Positions 34,777 through 44,003 of a stretch of 64,000 bases of DNA are shown here, one piece after another (the stretch's first letter is position 1; every line of letters begins with the position of its first letter). A program made the translations under genes and the position numbers. The stretch is from NCBI GenBank assembly GCA_958295915.1, contig OY282381.1:5000532-5064531 (forward strand), in the 5' to 3' direction. Source of the DNA: an uncultured Caldilineaceae bacterium. Lineage in GTDB: Bacteria; Chloroflexota; Anaerolineae; Caldilineales; Caldilineaceae. The notes beneath the pieces were generated by a model that was not told where the DNA came from, did no database searches, and worked only from the letters and a program-made list of their open reading frames with translations.

Positions 34777-35598
34777 ATGCAGCATTTGCTGACTCGTAGC
34801 CTGAAGTATGCCGTCCTGATCGCCTTTACTGTCTATTATATTGTGCCCTTCTACGTGATGTTTCTGACCGGGCTGAAACCGCTTGAAAACATCAGTTCAT
34901 TCGAGATGTGGCAGTTGCCAAGCAGCCTTGACTGGGGCGGTTTTCGCGAAGCGTGGAGCCACATGGACTCCAACTTCTGGAACAGCGTGCGCATTACGAT
35001 CCCGGGCGCGATTGTCTCTACATTTCTCGGTTCCATCAACGGCTACATCTTTGCCAAATGGGGATTTCGCGGCTCGAACGCAATTCTTTTCCTGTTTGTG
35101 TTCGGTATGTTTTTGCCTGGACAGGGAATCCTCATCCCACTGGTGTGGGTGTTGCAGTTTTTTGGCCTGTATGGCAAGATCGCCGGTCTGATCACCGCGT
35201 ATTGCATCTTCGGCATTCCGATCACCTCGCTCCTGTTCTATCGCTACTATGCCAGCGTGCCCGATGAACTGGTGGATGCCTCGAAGATCGACGGCTGTGA
35301 CTTTTTCGGCATCTACCGCCGCATTCTGCTGCCGCTCTCCGGCCCGACCTTCGCAGTTGTGGGCGTCTGGCAGTTTACCCGGATCTGGAATGAGTATCTG
35401 ATGGCTCTGGTGGTGCTCGGCAACCCAGCGCGGGCGCCGGTCACCGTTGCCATAAAGAACTTTTCCAGCATGGGGGTCATTCCCTGGAACCTGCAGATGG
35501 CCGCAGCCCTGATCGCGTCTGTGCCCACTATCGCAGTCTATCTTCTCCTCGGCAAGTTGTTCATGCGCGGCCTGCTGGAGGGATCGTTGAGCGGCTGA
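34777..35598 (+). CDS. Sugar ABC transporter permease (MalG-like)
   Basis: 273 aa, starting 3 bases after the MalF-like stop. Typical MalG features: YYIVPFYVMFLTGLKP at the N-terminus, ASKIDGCDFFGIYRRILLPLSGP as the EAA loop near residue 170, and LLGKLFMRGLLEGSLSG at the C-terminus. Completes the importer; no ATPase gene adjacent. Confidence 0.9.
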   Translation: MQHLLTRSLKYAVLIAFTVYYIVPFYVMFLTGLKPLENISSFEMWQLPSSLDWGGFREAWSHMDSNFWNSVRITIPGAIVSTFLGSINGYIFAKWGFRGSNAILFLFVFGMFLPGQGILIPLVWVLQFFGLYGKIAGLITAYCIFGIPITSLLFYRYYASVPDELVDASKIDGCDFFGIYRRILLPLSGPTFAVVGVWQFTRIWNEYLMALVVLGNPARAPVTVAIKNFSSMGVIPWNLQMAAALIASVPTIAVYLLLGKLFMRGLLEGSLSG

Positions 35599-35622
35599 AC
35601 CGCAGTTGCTCGAAACGAAAAA
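35596..35622. repeat. Partial copy of the 65-bp family A repeat
   Basis: AACCGCAGTTGCTCGAAAC followed by GAAAAAC, between the MalG-like and CocE-like genes. It matches the end of the 33733-33797 copy in reverse orientation. Confidence 0.65.
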
Positions 35623-35651
35623 CGAACAACCAGAAACTTTCCGGAGCAACC

Positions 35652-37376
35652 TTGAGCGACGACATCCGCTTTATGTGGGATATCCCCGTGCCGATGCGCG
35701 ATGGGGTGAAACTATCAACCGACATCTATCTGCCAGCAGCCGAGCGGGGCTACCCCGTCATCCTTTCGCGCACGCCTTACGACAACATTGCCCCCCGCTT
35801 TGTCGAGATTGCCCAGTACTTCAGCGCGCAAGGGTACGCCGTTGCGTTGCAAGACGTACGCGGCCGCTTTGATTCGGAAGGTCAGTTTGAGCCAAGGGTG
35901 AACGAGGGCAAAGACGGCTACGACACCATCGAGTGGATTGCCCGGCAACCCTGGTCCAATGGCAAGATCGGCATGATGGGCGGGTCGTATGGCGGAACGG
36001 CGCAATGGCTGGCTGCCCGCGAACGCCCGCCGCATCTGACCACGATAGTCAGCGCTGTCACCGGTGGAATGCGTTGGATGCACGATGAAAATTACATGAA
36101 CGGCAAGTTCCCGGTCTTCCAGTTTCGCTGGCTGAATATGACCGGCGGGCGCACTATGCAGCATTACCCGTTCGAGCCTTTAGACTCTCATCAACCCGGC
36201 GTGACATCGCCCTATAACTTCAACAGGCTGATCCGCACGCGCCCGCTCAAGGATGTTGATAAGGCAGTGGGGCGCGTCAACACCTATTGGCGCACTTGGC
36301 TGGAGCGCAATACCTACGACGAGTATTGGCAGCGGATGTCGTTCGAAGATCACTTCGCCGAGGTCGATGTGCCAGCTTTGCACATCACCGGCTGGTTCGA
36401 CAACTGCCAATGGGGCGAGATGTACATGTACAGCCAGATGGTCGCCCGCTCTCCAGGGGGCGATAAACAGTGGCTACTGGTCGGCCCGTGGGATCATGCC
36501 GGGGCGACCCGGCCGAGTTCGCGTCTGGGTGATCTGGAGTTCACGCAAGACGCTGCGCTGGATATGAGAGCGATCCACCTGCGCTGGTTCGATTATTGGC
36601 TGAAGGGCGAGGACAACGGACAGGCCGGCGACGCGAAAGTCAGGATATACACCATGGGGCGCAACCAATGGCGGGAGGAATCCGCCTGGCCCGTGCCACA
36701 GATGCAGTTGGTCGCATACTATCTCCACAGCGGGGGCGAGGCCAATACTCCCGGCGATGGAACGCTCGATACCATAGCGCCGGGAGATGAAGCCAGCGAC
36801 CACTACACCTATAACCCTGAAGACCCCGTGCCTTCGGTGCTTGATCCGGACTCGCCAGCGCCTCTGAGGGACTCCCACGTGCTGGCGCTGGATTATCGCT
36901 ATGCCCTGGGCCGTGAGGACATACTGGTCTATACCAGCGCGCCGCTGGAGGCGGAACTCGAAGTGACCGGCACAGCCTTCATCACTTTGTATGCAGCCAG
37001 TGACTGTGTGGATACAGATTGGGTGGCCTTGCTGTGTGATGTGCGCCCGGATGGAAAGTCGATTCCATTGACTTCGGCCGTGATGCGCGCCTCCTATCGC
37101 GCCGGCGCCAGCCGGATCGACAGCCCGGCTCCCTCACCCATCGCGCCGGGAGAAGTGTACGAGTATACGATTGAATTCATGGCGACTTCGATGGCCTTCC
37201 AACCTGGACATCGCTTGCAGGTGGCGATCACCTCGTCGCTGTACCCGGCCTATGACCTGAATCCCAACAGCGGCGCGCCCATCGGCGAGGATGTGCCAAG
37301 CCGGTTGGCCCATCAGATCATCTATCACAACGCCGAGTATCCGTCGCATATCCTCTTGCCAGTGGTGACGAATTAG
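35652..37376 (+). CDS. CocE/NonD family hydrolase (X-Pro dipeptidyl peptidase-like)
   Basis: 574 aa from TTG 35652 with CCGGAG upstream. N-terminal VPMRDGVKLSTDIYLPAA is typical. The nucleophile motif is GGSYGG (Ser near residue 115). The C-terminal half is the jelly-roll domain of CocE/PepX enzymes. They hydrolyse esters or acyl peptides such as cocaine or glutaryl-7-aminocephalosporanic acid; the natural substrate is unknown. No signal peptide is seen. Probably the same operon as the sugar importer (53 bases away), separated by a repeat. Confidence 0.87.
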   Translation: MSDDIRFMWDIPVPMRDGVKLSTDIYLPAAERGYPVILSRTPYDNIAPRFVEIAQYFSAQGYAVALQDVRGRFDSEGQFEPRVNEGKDGYDTIEWIARQPWSNGKIGMMGGSYGGTAQWLAARERPPHLTTIVSAVTGGMRWMHDENYMNGKFPVFQFRWLNMTGGRTMQHYPFEPLDSHQPGVTSPYNFNRLIRTRPLKDVDKAVGRVNTYWRTWLERNTYDEYWQRMSFEDHFAEVDVPALHITGWFDNCQWGEMYMYSQMVARSPGGDKQWLLVGPWDHAGATRPSSRLGDLEFTQDAALDMRAIHLRWFDYWLKGEDNGQAGDAKVRIYTMGRNQWREESAWPVPQMQLVAYYLHSGGEANTPGDGTLDTIAPGDEASDHYTYNPEDPVPSVLDPDSPAPLRDSHVLALDYRYALGREDILVYTSAPLEAELEVTGTAFITLYAASDCVDTDWVALLCDVRPDGKSIPLTSAVMRASYRAGASRIDSPAPSPIAPGEVYEYTIEFMATSMAFQPGHRLQVAITSSLYPAYDLNPNSGAPIGEDVPSRLAHQIIYHNAEYPSHILLPVVTN

Positions 37377-37386
37377 GAATTACGAA

Positions 37387-38685
37387 TTGATCAATTCCAC
37401 CTGTAGGAGCGCTGGGCAACCACAAGGGTTGCCCCTACTGGCCGGCGCGGCCGAGTCCGTCATCACCCGCGTGAAAGACAGGCCACAAGTCTACGACGAT
37501 CTGTACGCGCGCGCATTGACGCTGGCTTCATCTGAAAATCAACTGGCCATCGTTACAGTAGACATGGGGACCTTTAGCGGCGCCTACGTCGAAGTTCTCC
37601 TCGCCGCAATCAACAAAGCCACCGACATCCCGGCGGCAAACATCATCATCAACACAAGCCAGACGCACAACGCGCCGGGTGTCGACGGGCGGATACTGAC
37701 CCCTGAATCCGAGGCCTGGCTGACAGCCAGCATAGCCAGATTGGTAAAAAGCGCAGCCGCTGACCTCCAGCCGGCTAGGCTGCGCGTTGGCCGCGCGCCA
37801 GTACAGATCGGCTACAACCGTCGCTTGATGCAGAATGGCCAGATCGTCATGGCGCCGAACCCCCAAGGCGCAACTGTGCCCTGGGTGGACGCGCTGGGCG
37901 CCTACGCTGAGGACGGAAGACGGATCGCCGTGCTGTTCTCGCACGCCGCCCACCCAGTGATCATCCACTGGGCCAGCGAGGAGATAGGTCCCGACTTTCC
38001 AGGGCATGCGGTGAGGCATCTGCACGCCCTGCTGGCCAAGCAGGGCGCGCCGGAAGGCGTGTTCATGTTCGCGCAGGGCTGCTGTGGCGACATTAACGGC
38101 CATCCGCTGCGCGGCGGATTCGGCGCCTGTGACGCCGCGGGGCTGGCCCTGGCCTTTGGCGTCACGCGTGCGTTAGCAGAGCCGCAAACCGTCACGCCCG
38201 GAGCGCTGCAAGCCCGCTCGCTGACCCTGTCTCTGCCGCTCCAGGAGCCGCCCTCGGTGGCCGAGTGCAAAGAGGCGTTGACCCAGGATCCCGACAGTCG
38301 GCGCTATCGGCAGCTGCTGAAGATCGCTGAAAGTGGCGAGCCACAGTTCCATCCGCTTTCTATGCGCGCCCTCGCCGTTGGCGACGAGTTGTGCATCCTC
38401 ACGCTAACCGGCGAGATGTTTGCCGAATACCAGCTGTTCGTGGACGAGGCGTCGCCGTTCAAACATACGTTTGTTTTCAGTCACACCAACGGGATAACGG
38501 GATATGTGGCCACGAGGAAAGACTACGAGTTGGGGGCGGCCGGCGGCTACGAATCTTGGGGACATCCCACCAGAAACGAGCCCTGGTTGCCCCCGCAACC
38601 GCTGGCTGAACAACTGGTCCAGGAAGGAATCACACGCCTCCTGCGAGAACTGAAACGGCAAAAGGCAGTGGCTACTGGTCAGTAA
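37387..38685 (+). CDS. Neutral/alkaline ceramidase-like protein, 5' end altered
   Basis: About 430 aa. VYDDLYARALTLASSENQLAIVT followed by TSQTHNAPGVDG matches the ceramidase N-terminal family (typical VHDPLYARALVLD and T..HTH..P). Metal-binding region SHAAHPVIIH and GCCGDINGHP also fit. The ITPP...G zone that precedes these is missing or rewritten. The first residues come from a dispersed repeat (37414-37438), and the TTG at 37387 is only the first possible start; no ribosome site is clear. It may act on N-acyl lipids or be repurposed. The 5' end is a likely recombination scar. Confidence 0.65.
   Translation: MINSTCRSAGQPQGLPLLAGAAESVITRVKDRPQVYDDLYARALTLASSENQLAIVTVDMGTFSGAYVEVLLAAINKATDIPAANIIINTSQTHNAPGVDGRILTPESEAWLTASIARLVKSAAADLQPARLRVGRAPVQIGYNRRLMQNGQIVMAPNPQGATVPWVDALGAYAEDGRRIAVLFSHAAHPVIIHWASEEIGPDFPGHAVRHLHALLAKQGAPEGVFMFAQGCCGDINGHPLRGGFGACDAAGLALAFGVTRALAEPQTVTPGALQARSLTLSLPLQEPPSVAECKEALTQDPDSRRYRQLLKIAESGEPQFHPLSMRALAVGDELCILTLTGEMFAEYQLFVDEASPFKHTFVFSHTNGITGYVATRKDYELGAAGGYESWGHPTRNEPWLPPQPLAEQLVQEGITRLLRELKRQKAVATGQ
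37414..37438. repeat. Dispersed GGCAACCACAAGGGTTGCC repeat
   Basis: A palindromic copy at the start of the ceramidase-like frame; reverse complement is in the permease start (33856-33883) and at 42077-42101. Confidence 0.75.
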
Positions 38686-38707
38686 TTGCAGTTAACCACT
38701 GTAGTTC
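38666..38707. repeat. Diverged family A repeat
   Basis: GTGGCTACTGGTCAGTAATT and GCAGTTAACCACTG; it lies at the ceramidase-like 3' end and the LeuA-like 5' end. Confidence 0.5.
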
Positions 38708-38724
38708 AGGGAGAAGCAATCATT

Positions 38725-39972
38725 ATGTCTACCAAAGCTGGGCCGGAATTTGGGCCGTATTACATGCCCGACAAGTGGTGTTTGGATCGCTACATGTATA
38801 CCGAAGAAGTGCGCGGCGCCCTCAATCTGCCCGCTACGTTCTATGTGCGAGACACCACCATCCGCGAAGGCGAGGAAACCCCCGGCCTCTCTATGACCCC
38901 TCAGGATAAAGTCAAGATCGCTGAGAAGCTCTTTGAGGCCGGTGTGCAACAGGTGGATATCGGCTATGTCGGCGCGGAGCAGGGACATTATGAGACCGCC
39001 AAGTTGATCAAGCAAGAGATCCCGGAGCTGTCGATCACCGGTTTTGCCCGCGTCTGGGCTGCGGATTGGCGCAGAGATGTGGATCGTTGCCTGGAGCTGG
39101 GCGTGGCCCAAGTGGATGTCCTCCAACATCCGATCCTCATCTGGGCAACCGACGAGCAGGTCAAAGAACTCGGCCCGCCCAGAGAGGCGCTCATACCCAG
39201 AACTGTCGAGGTCATTGAGTATGCGAAAAGCTGCGGCTTGAAGGTGGCCTACGGTCATCCGGATGTTTCCAGAACGCCCTGGGAGATACTGCAAGAGTTC
39301 TACTCAGTCACGGCACGCGCCGGGATCGATCTGCTGATTCTCTATGAAGATGGCTATGGTTGTCCGCCGGGCGTGCAACACCTGGTGCAAAAAATAAAAA
39401 ATCTGGTCAACGTGCCCTTGATGATCCACTGCCACGACGATCTTGGGCTGGGCACGGCCAATGTCCTGGCCGCTGTGGGGGCAGGCGCAGAGGCGGCGGA
39501 TCTGGTCGTCAACGGCTTGGGAGATAAAGGAGGGCTGACGAAATTGGAGGAGGTGGTCGTCGCCCTGGAAACGCACTATGGTCTTTCTACCGGTCTACGT
39601 TTAGAGAAGTTGACTGCGTTGTCCAGGTTTGTCGAGGAAATAACTGGATTCAAACGTCAGATCAACAAGCCCCTGGTGGGTGAAAATGCCTACATTCACG
39701 AAGCTGAGCTGCATGTCTACTGCATCGTCAAGGGTCTGTGGGAAGCGATGGAGGGCGTCCACCCACATGTGATAGGCCAAGAGCGAACGGTGGTCTTTGG
39801 CAGCACGACTCTCCACGGAGAAGCGGCCCGAGCCAGACTGGATGTCCTGGGGCTCAGACATACTGCCCAGGATATAGAGGCCATTCTGAATGAGATAAGA
39901 AAACGTCTCCAAACACAGCCTTCTCTTACACTGGATGAGTTTGACGAAGTGGCTCGCAAACTCCTGGAGTAG
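38725..39972 (+). CDS. LeuA/HMG-CoA lyase-like pyruvate carboxyltransferase family protein
   Basis: 415 aa from ATG 38725 (AGGGAGAAG upstream). It has the metal-binding and catalytic start RDTTIREGEETPG near residue 50, and MIHCHDDLGLGTANVLAAV with the HxH metal motif. The usual GIGERAGN becomes GLGDKGGLTK, a substitution in the acyl-CoA/Zn region. Homologues join acetyl-CoA to a 2-oxo acid or split HMG-CoA. The altered motif suggests a different substrate or activity. It likely belongs to the preceding catabolic run. Confidence 0.8.
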   Translation: MSTKAGPEFGPYYMPDKWCLDRYMYTEEVRGALNLPATFYVRDTTIREGEETPGLSMTPQDKVKIAEKLFEAGVQQVDIGYVGAEQGHYETAKLIKQEIPELSITGFARVWAADWRRDVDRCLELGVAQVDVLQHPILIWATDEQVKELGPPREALIPRTVEVIEYAKSCGLKVAYGHPDVSRTPWEILQEFYSVTARAGIDLLILYEDGYGCPPGVQHLVQKIKNLVNVPLMIHCHDDLGLGTANVLAAVGAGAEAADLVVNGLGDKGGLTKLEEVVVALETHYGLSTGLRLEKLTALSRFVEEITGFKRQINKPLVGENAYIHEAELHVYCIVKGLWEAMEGVHPHVIGQERTVVFGSTTLHGEAARARLDVLGLRHTAQDIEAILNEIRKRLQTQPSLTLDEFDEVARKLLE

Positions 39973-39978
39973 CTACCG

Positions 39979-41427
39979 ATGAACGATAAACCCAATGTAA
40001 TCGTCTGCATCTGTGATCAGCTGCGGGCGTTTGAGGTCGGCTGCTATGGAAATGAAGCAGTTCGCACCCCCAATATCGATCGGCTGGCGGCCGCAGGCGT
40101 GCGCTTCGAGCACGCGGTATCCACCAATCCTGTGTGCATGCCGGCACGCTCGTCTCTGATTTCAGGTCAGTACGCGCGCGCCTGTATGGGCGACCTCGGC
40201 AATGCCGTAGAGATCGACGAGCAGGGCGAGGCGATCTGCGCCGCGTGGCCCGTTGACGCACGCGTCCACATACCGGACGCCACGATCGCTGAGCAGCTCA
40301 AAGCCGCCGGCTATGACACGGCCCTGATCGGCAAGTGGCATATTCATCCTGCCCCCGAACTCCTGGGCTTCGACTACACCCTATATCCAAGAGCGAATCA
40401 CCGTCACAGCGGCCAGGAGTTCGTCGAGAACGGTGTTCGGGCTTCGCGCGATGCGCCCAATCTGCGGCGCGCTCAGCCCGAAGGCAGATCGCAGGTCATT
40501 GACGGTTTCAGTGTGGAATACGAGATTGAACAGGTTCTACACTATCTCGCTGCGGATCGCGACAGCCCATTTTTCCTCTACTATAGCATCTCTCCACCCC
40601 ATATGCCGCTCGCCGATGCGCCCGAGAAGTACCTCACAATGTACTCGGCGGACGAGGTCCCGCTCCGTCCAAACGTTTTTTTGGACGGCAGGATGGCGCA
40701 CAGCGAGGAGTGGTTCAAGATATACCTTTGGGATTTTCTCTACTATTCCAAGAAATTGCCACACACGCTGGAGTTGCCTGAAGGCTTCGACCTGCGCGAG
40801 CTGACGGCGCTGTATTACGGCCTCACTACCTGGGTCGATGATATGGTGGGCCGGCTTATGGCCGGCGTGCGGGATAACGGTCTGTCCGAGAATACAATCG
40901 TTGTCTTCGTTTCAGATCACGGAGACAACCTGGGCAGTCACCACAAGTTCAACAAGGGCGAGCTGATAGAAGAGTCGATTCGCATTCCCATGATCTTCCA
41001 CGCGCCGCGCCTGTGGCCGGCAAGCGTCAACCATTCACAGGTTGCGCAAATTGTCGATATCATGCCGACCGTGCTGGAAGCATGCGGTTGCGCTGTGCCT
41101 GCCCACGTTCAGGGCCGCAGCCTGGCGCCGATATTGTCGGGTGAGTGTAGGCAGTTAGAAGAGAACTGGGGCTTTATCGAGACCGGGGGCGCCGAGATCG
41201 GGATCAGAACCCCCACCCACCTTTACGGACTGAAAGTCGCCGCAGACAACAGCCGGCTAGAGGATAAGCCTGGCCATTTCTATGACCTGAGGGACGATCC
41301 GTATGAGCTGAATACTCTCACTGGCGCCGATCACCAGCAGGAAACAGCCGCAGCGCTCAGATCGCTGCTCAGAGCGTGGCACGAGAAAACGCCGTGGATG
41401 AAAAAGGCATCAGAGAGAGGAAATTGA
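39979..41427 (+). CDS. Sulfatase (type I, FGly)
   Basis: 482 aa. The sulfatase signature PVCMPARSSLISGQY places the catalytic Cys (to be formylglycine) near residue 54, with VIVCICDQLR at the N-terminus. FVSDHGDNLGSHHKFNKGE supplies further metal and sulfate-binding residues. No signal peptide is visible, so it is probably cytoplasmic. An internal 15-residue insert (RASRDAPNLRRAQPEG) is encoded by an in-frame copy of dispersed repeat family B (40438-40480), with no loss of frame. It starts 6 bases after the LeuA-like gene, so the two are cotranscribed. It may remove sulfate from glycans; the exact substrate is unknown. Confidence 0.87.
   Translation: MNDKPNVIVCICDQLRAFEVGCYGNEAVRTPNIDRLAAAGVRFEHAVSTNPVCMPARSSLISGQYARACMGDLGNAVEIDEQGEAICAAWPVDARVHIPDATIAEQLKAAGYDTALIGKWHIHPAPELLGFDYTLYPRANHRHSGQEFVENGVRASRDAPNLRRAQPEGRSQVIDGFSVEYEIEQVLHYLAADRDSPFFLYYSISPPHMPLADAPEKYLTMYSADEVPLRPNVFLDGRMAHSEEWFKIYLWDFLYYSKKLPHTLELPEGFDLRELTALYYGLTTWVDDMVGRLMAGVRDNGLSENTIVVFVSDHGDNLGSHHKFNKGELIEESIRIPMIFHAPRLWPASVNHSQVAQIVDIMPTVLEACGCAVPAHVQGRSLAPILSGECRQLEENWGFIETGGAEIGIRTPTHLYGLKVAADNSRLEDKPGHFYDLRDDPYELNTLTGADHQQETAAALRSLLRAWHEKTPWMKKASERGN
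40438..40480. repeat. Dispersed repeat family B inside the sulfatase gene
   Basis: GGGCTTCGCGCGATGCGCCC, then TCTGCGGCGCGCTCAGCCCG; about 85% matching 28977-29021. It reads in frame within the sulfatase, after the FGly signature and before the C-terminal part. Confidence 0.75.
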
Positions 41428-41445
41428 TACATTGCAGACATGCGC

Positions 41446-41717
41446 CTAGCGAATCCTCATACGCGCCACCAAGGCCCGCCCGACCAGAGCCTGCAGGGCC
41501 CGCGGCAGGGTGATCGTCACCGATCCCGCGTGCTGTGCCATGCTGGCCGCGACGATGATCTCCAACCCCTCCTCGACCAACCCCTCGTAGATCATGTGCG
41601 CGGCGGCCTGGTACTCGAAGCCGGTCATCACCTCGTCCCAGTAGGGGAAGGGCACGCGGGGTCTGTCACCGTGGGGCCAACTGGCCATCAGAAGTGCGGC
41701 CTCGTCGCCCCCGGCCA
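41446..41717 (-). pseudogene. Fragment of a GH116-like (DUF608) glycosidase
   Basis: The minus-strand frame includes PFPYWDEVMTGFEYQAAAHM followed by IYEGLVEEGLEIIVAA, which matches the C-terminal part of GH116 beta-glucosidase-type proteins. It fuses in a joined frame to the truncated permease at 41718. Its tail (SMAQHAGSVTITLPRALQ) does not look like GH116. Both ends are missing; this is a relic. Confidence 0.65.
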
Positions 41718-42037
41718 GAATCCCCCAGTTGCAGCGAGATCGGCAGCGAATTGGCGAGCAGACGGTTGACCGGAACCTTGGTCTCAATCGACCGGCCGAG
41801 GTCGCCGCGAACGGTCCTGCCCATATAGTCCAGGTACTGCTCCCAGAAGGGCCGATCCAGGCCCAGGGTATGGCGCATGCGGGCAAGGTCTTCTTCCGTG
41901 AGGCTGTAGAGGTCCTCGCCATATATGAGTTGGATCGGATCGCCGGGGGCGTAGTAGCCCAGCGTAAAGGTGATCAACAGCGCCACCAGCACAACCGGTA
42001 TCACGACTGTAAGACGCGAAACAAGATAGCGAGCCAT
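41718..42037 (-). pseudogene. Truncated oligopeptide ABC permease (DppB-like)
   Basis: From ATG 42037 the frame has ARYLVSRLTVVIPVVLVALL, YYAPGDPIQLIYGEDLYSL, RHTLGLDRPFWEQYLDYMG, and GDLGRSIETKVPVNRLLANS. That is the usual DppB N-terminus and then it stops matching after ISLQLG at ~41720, joining GH116-like sequence. The remaining four membrane segments are gone. It follows the decayed binding protein at 42261-43919. Confidence 0.75.
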
Positions 42038-42076
42038 TGCTTCCGAACTCATGAATGGAGCATACTGCAGTGGCTG

Positions 42077-42101
42077 GTAGAGGCAACCCTTGTGGTTGTC
42101 C
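42077..42101. repeat. Dispersed GTAGGGGCAACC-type repeat
   Basis: GTAGAGGCAACCCTTGTGG plus TTGTCC, directly upstream of the truncated permease start on the minus strand. Same family as 33856-33883 and 37414-37438. Confidence 0.7.
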
Positions 42102-42260
42102 AAGGCAGGCGCAAGGCGCCGACCCTACTGACCACTGGTTCGTAGCGATGATGAGTGCATCCACTCGCATGGCTTATCCATCAATAAACCATGTAACTGC
42201 GTGAACAAGCGGCGTTGGTCAGGGCAGACCTGCGAGCCGCCCTGACCAGAGGAACGGTCG

Positions 42261-43919
42261 TCACCTTTCGATAACCGCCAACGGTTCGACCCATGTGAGG
42301 AAGTATGCATAAGGCGAGTAAACGAGGTTCTTCACCCACGGCTGTATCGCGCCATTCTGTCGTTGCAGTTGGGGATTGTGATTGGCATAGAGAGGGATGA
42401 GCATGGCGTCAGCCAGAAACAGATCCTCGGCTTGGCGGACAGTTGCGCAGAACTCAGGGTCTTCGCGGCTCATGGCCAGAGCCTTGTCGATCAGTTCGTC
42501 CACTTGGAGATTCTCGTAGCCGCCCATGAACCGCGCGGCCGCGGGGCTGTTCGAGTGGAATGTATTCTTGGCCAACAGGGCAGCATCAACAGGAAGAGCG
42601 CCTGTGCTCTGGCGATCGATAGCGACCAGGCCCTCTTCATTACCGAATCCCGACGGCAGATCTTTGATCTCCACATCGGTGATGCCCAGGTGAACGCGCC
42701 ACGCTTCCTGCATGATCTGGAAACACTTGATGTTGACCGCATCTGTGCCGTTGGGCGTCATGCGGATCTTAGGCGCCTGGTCGCCGGTCTTGTACCTGGA
42801 CTTGGCCAGATATTCCTGCGCCAACTCCACATTGAACTCGGTGTAGCTGGTCGTTGCGGGGTCGTAGCAGGGGAAGCCCTCTACAAGGCCTGGCGCGCGC
42901 CAGATGTAGCGGGCGCCCTCGCCGGCCACTTCGACCATGGTCTCATAGTCGATAGCGTGGATGAGAGCCTTGCGCAAGTTGATGTCATCCACCGGTTCCA
43001 CACCATCTTTGAACGAGGCATAGGCAAAGCTCGTAGCCCGGTAAGATACCGGGGTTCCCCCAATGCGCTCAAGGTATCCTTCATGATCCTGGCATTGCCA
43101 AAGATGGCTACGTCCAGCTGGCCGTTTTCCATGGCAATGCCCATAGCTGTCTGATCCGTGTAGGCCTGCATGATGATCTTGCTGATCGCGGGCTTGTCAC
43201 CCCACCAGTTGGGGTTCAGTTCAAATACGGCTTGTGAACCGCTCGGATGGACCTCGGTTATCTGGTAGGGGCCGTTGACAAGCTGGTAGGGCTTCAGGAA
43301 GTAGTCAGGATCGCCTGCGGCATCCTCGACGTTGAAGACCTGGGTGAACAGTCGGCACAGGCCGAATGGGAAGAGCTGATCGGTGGCCACAAGTTGAACT
43401 TCCAGGGTCTTGTCGTCGATTACAACCAGGCCGGCAACCTCATCGGCCTCGCCGTCGGCCATCTCCTGCCAGCCCACGACCCCACTAAGGTAGAGACTGG
43501 AAAGAAAAGTTACCTCGTTGGCCGGATCGGTCATCCACTCCCAGGATGCCTTGATATCGCTGGCGGTCAACGGGGTGCTGTCTGACCAGACGGCGCGGGG
43601 ATCGACGTGCAGTGTGTAGACCGTGGCATCCTCATTGGATTCGTACCTTTCGATCAGTTCGGGGGCTATCGAGCCGTCCGGGAGGTTGGTTAAGGGCGTT
43701 GCGTATTGAAATCTTGCAACGATGACGCCCAATCGGGTATCCATGGGGCCAAACTGCACGCCGGCGCCAACACTGGTCATTCCCAAACGCAGGGTCTGCT
43801 CAACCGCTTCGGCAGCGGCCTCCTGCATAACCGGCTGGGGCACGCAGGCAGCAACAGCCACGCCGGCCGCGCCAGCGGCCAGGCCCGCTCAGGAAACTAC
43901 GCCTTGATATCTTGGTCAT
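42261..43919 (-). pseudogene. Peptide ABC transporter substrate-binding protein (family 5), frameshifted
   Basis: Starts at ATG 43919 with GGAG upstream and a twin-arginine-like ISRRSFLSG. The frame shifts near 43870 into ...VAACVPQPVMQEAAAEAVEQTL (lipobox-like), with GSIAPELIERYESNEDATVYT and DRSDS-type elements of peptide/nickel-binding proteins. A second shift lies near 43010-43060, after KDTLSALG; the frame resumes as YRATSFAYASFKDGVEPVDD and INLRKALIHAIDYETM. The C-terminus ends ...FLTWVEPLAVIER. Two frameshifts argue for a dying gene, unless they are sequencing errors at GGGG runs. Its permease partner is truncated. Confidence 0.8.
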
Positions 43920-44003
43920 TTTGATTTCTCCTGTGAAATCTGGTCGGAGCATGCGCCCCGGAAGACTGAGAGACAGAAGCGGATATCCAAGGGGCATCCC
44001 TAC

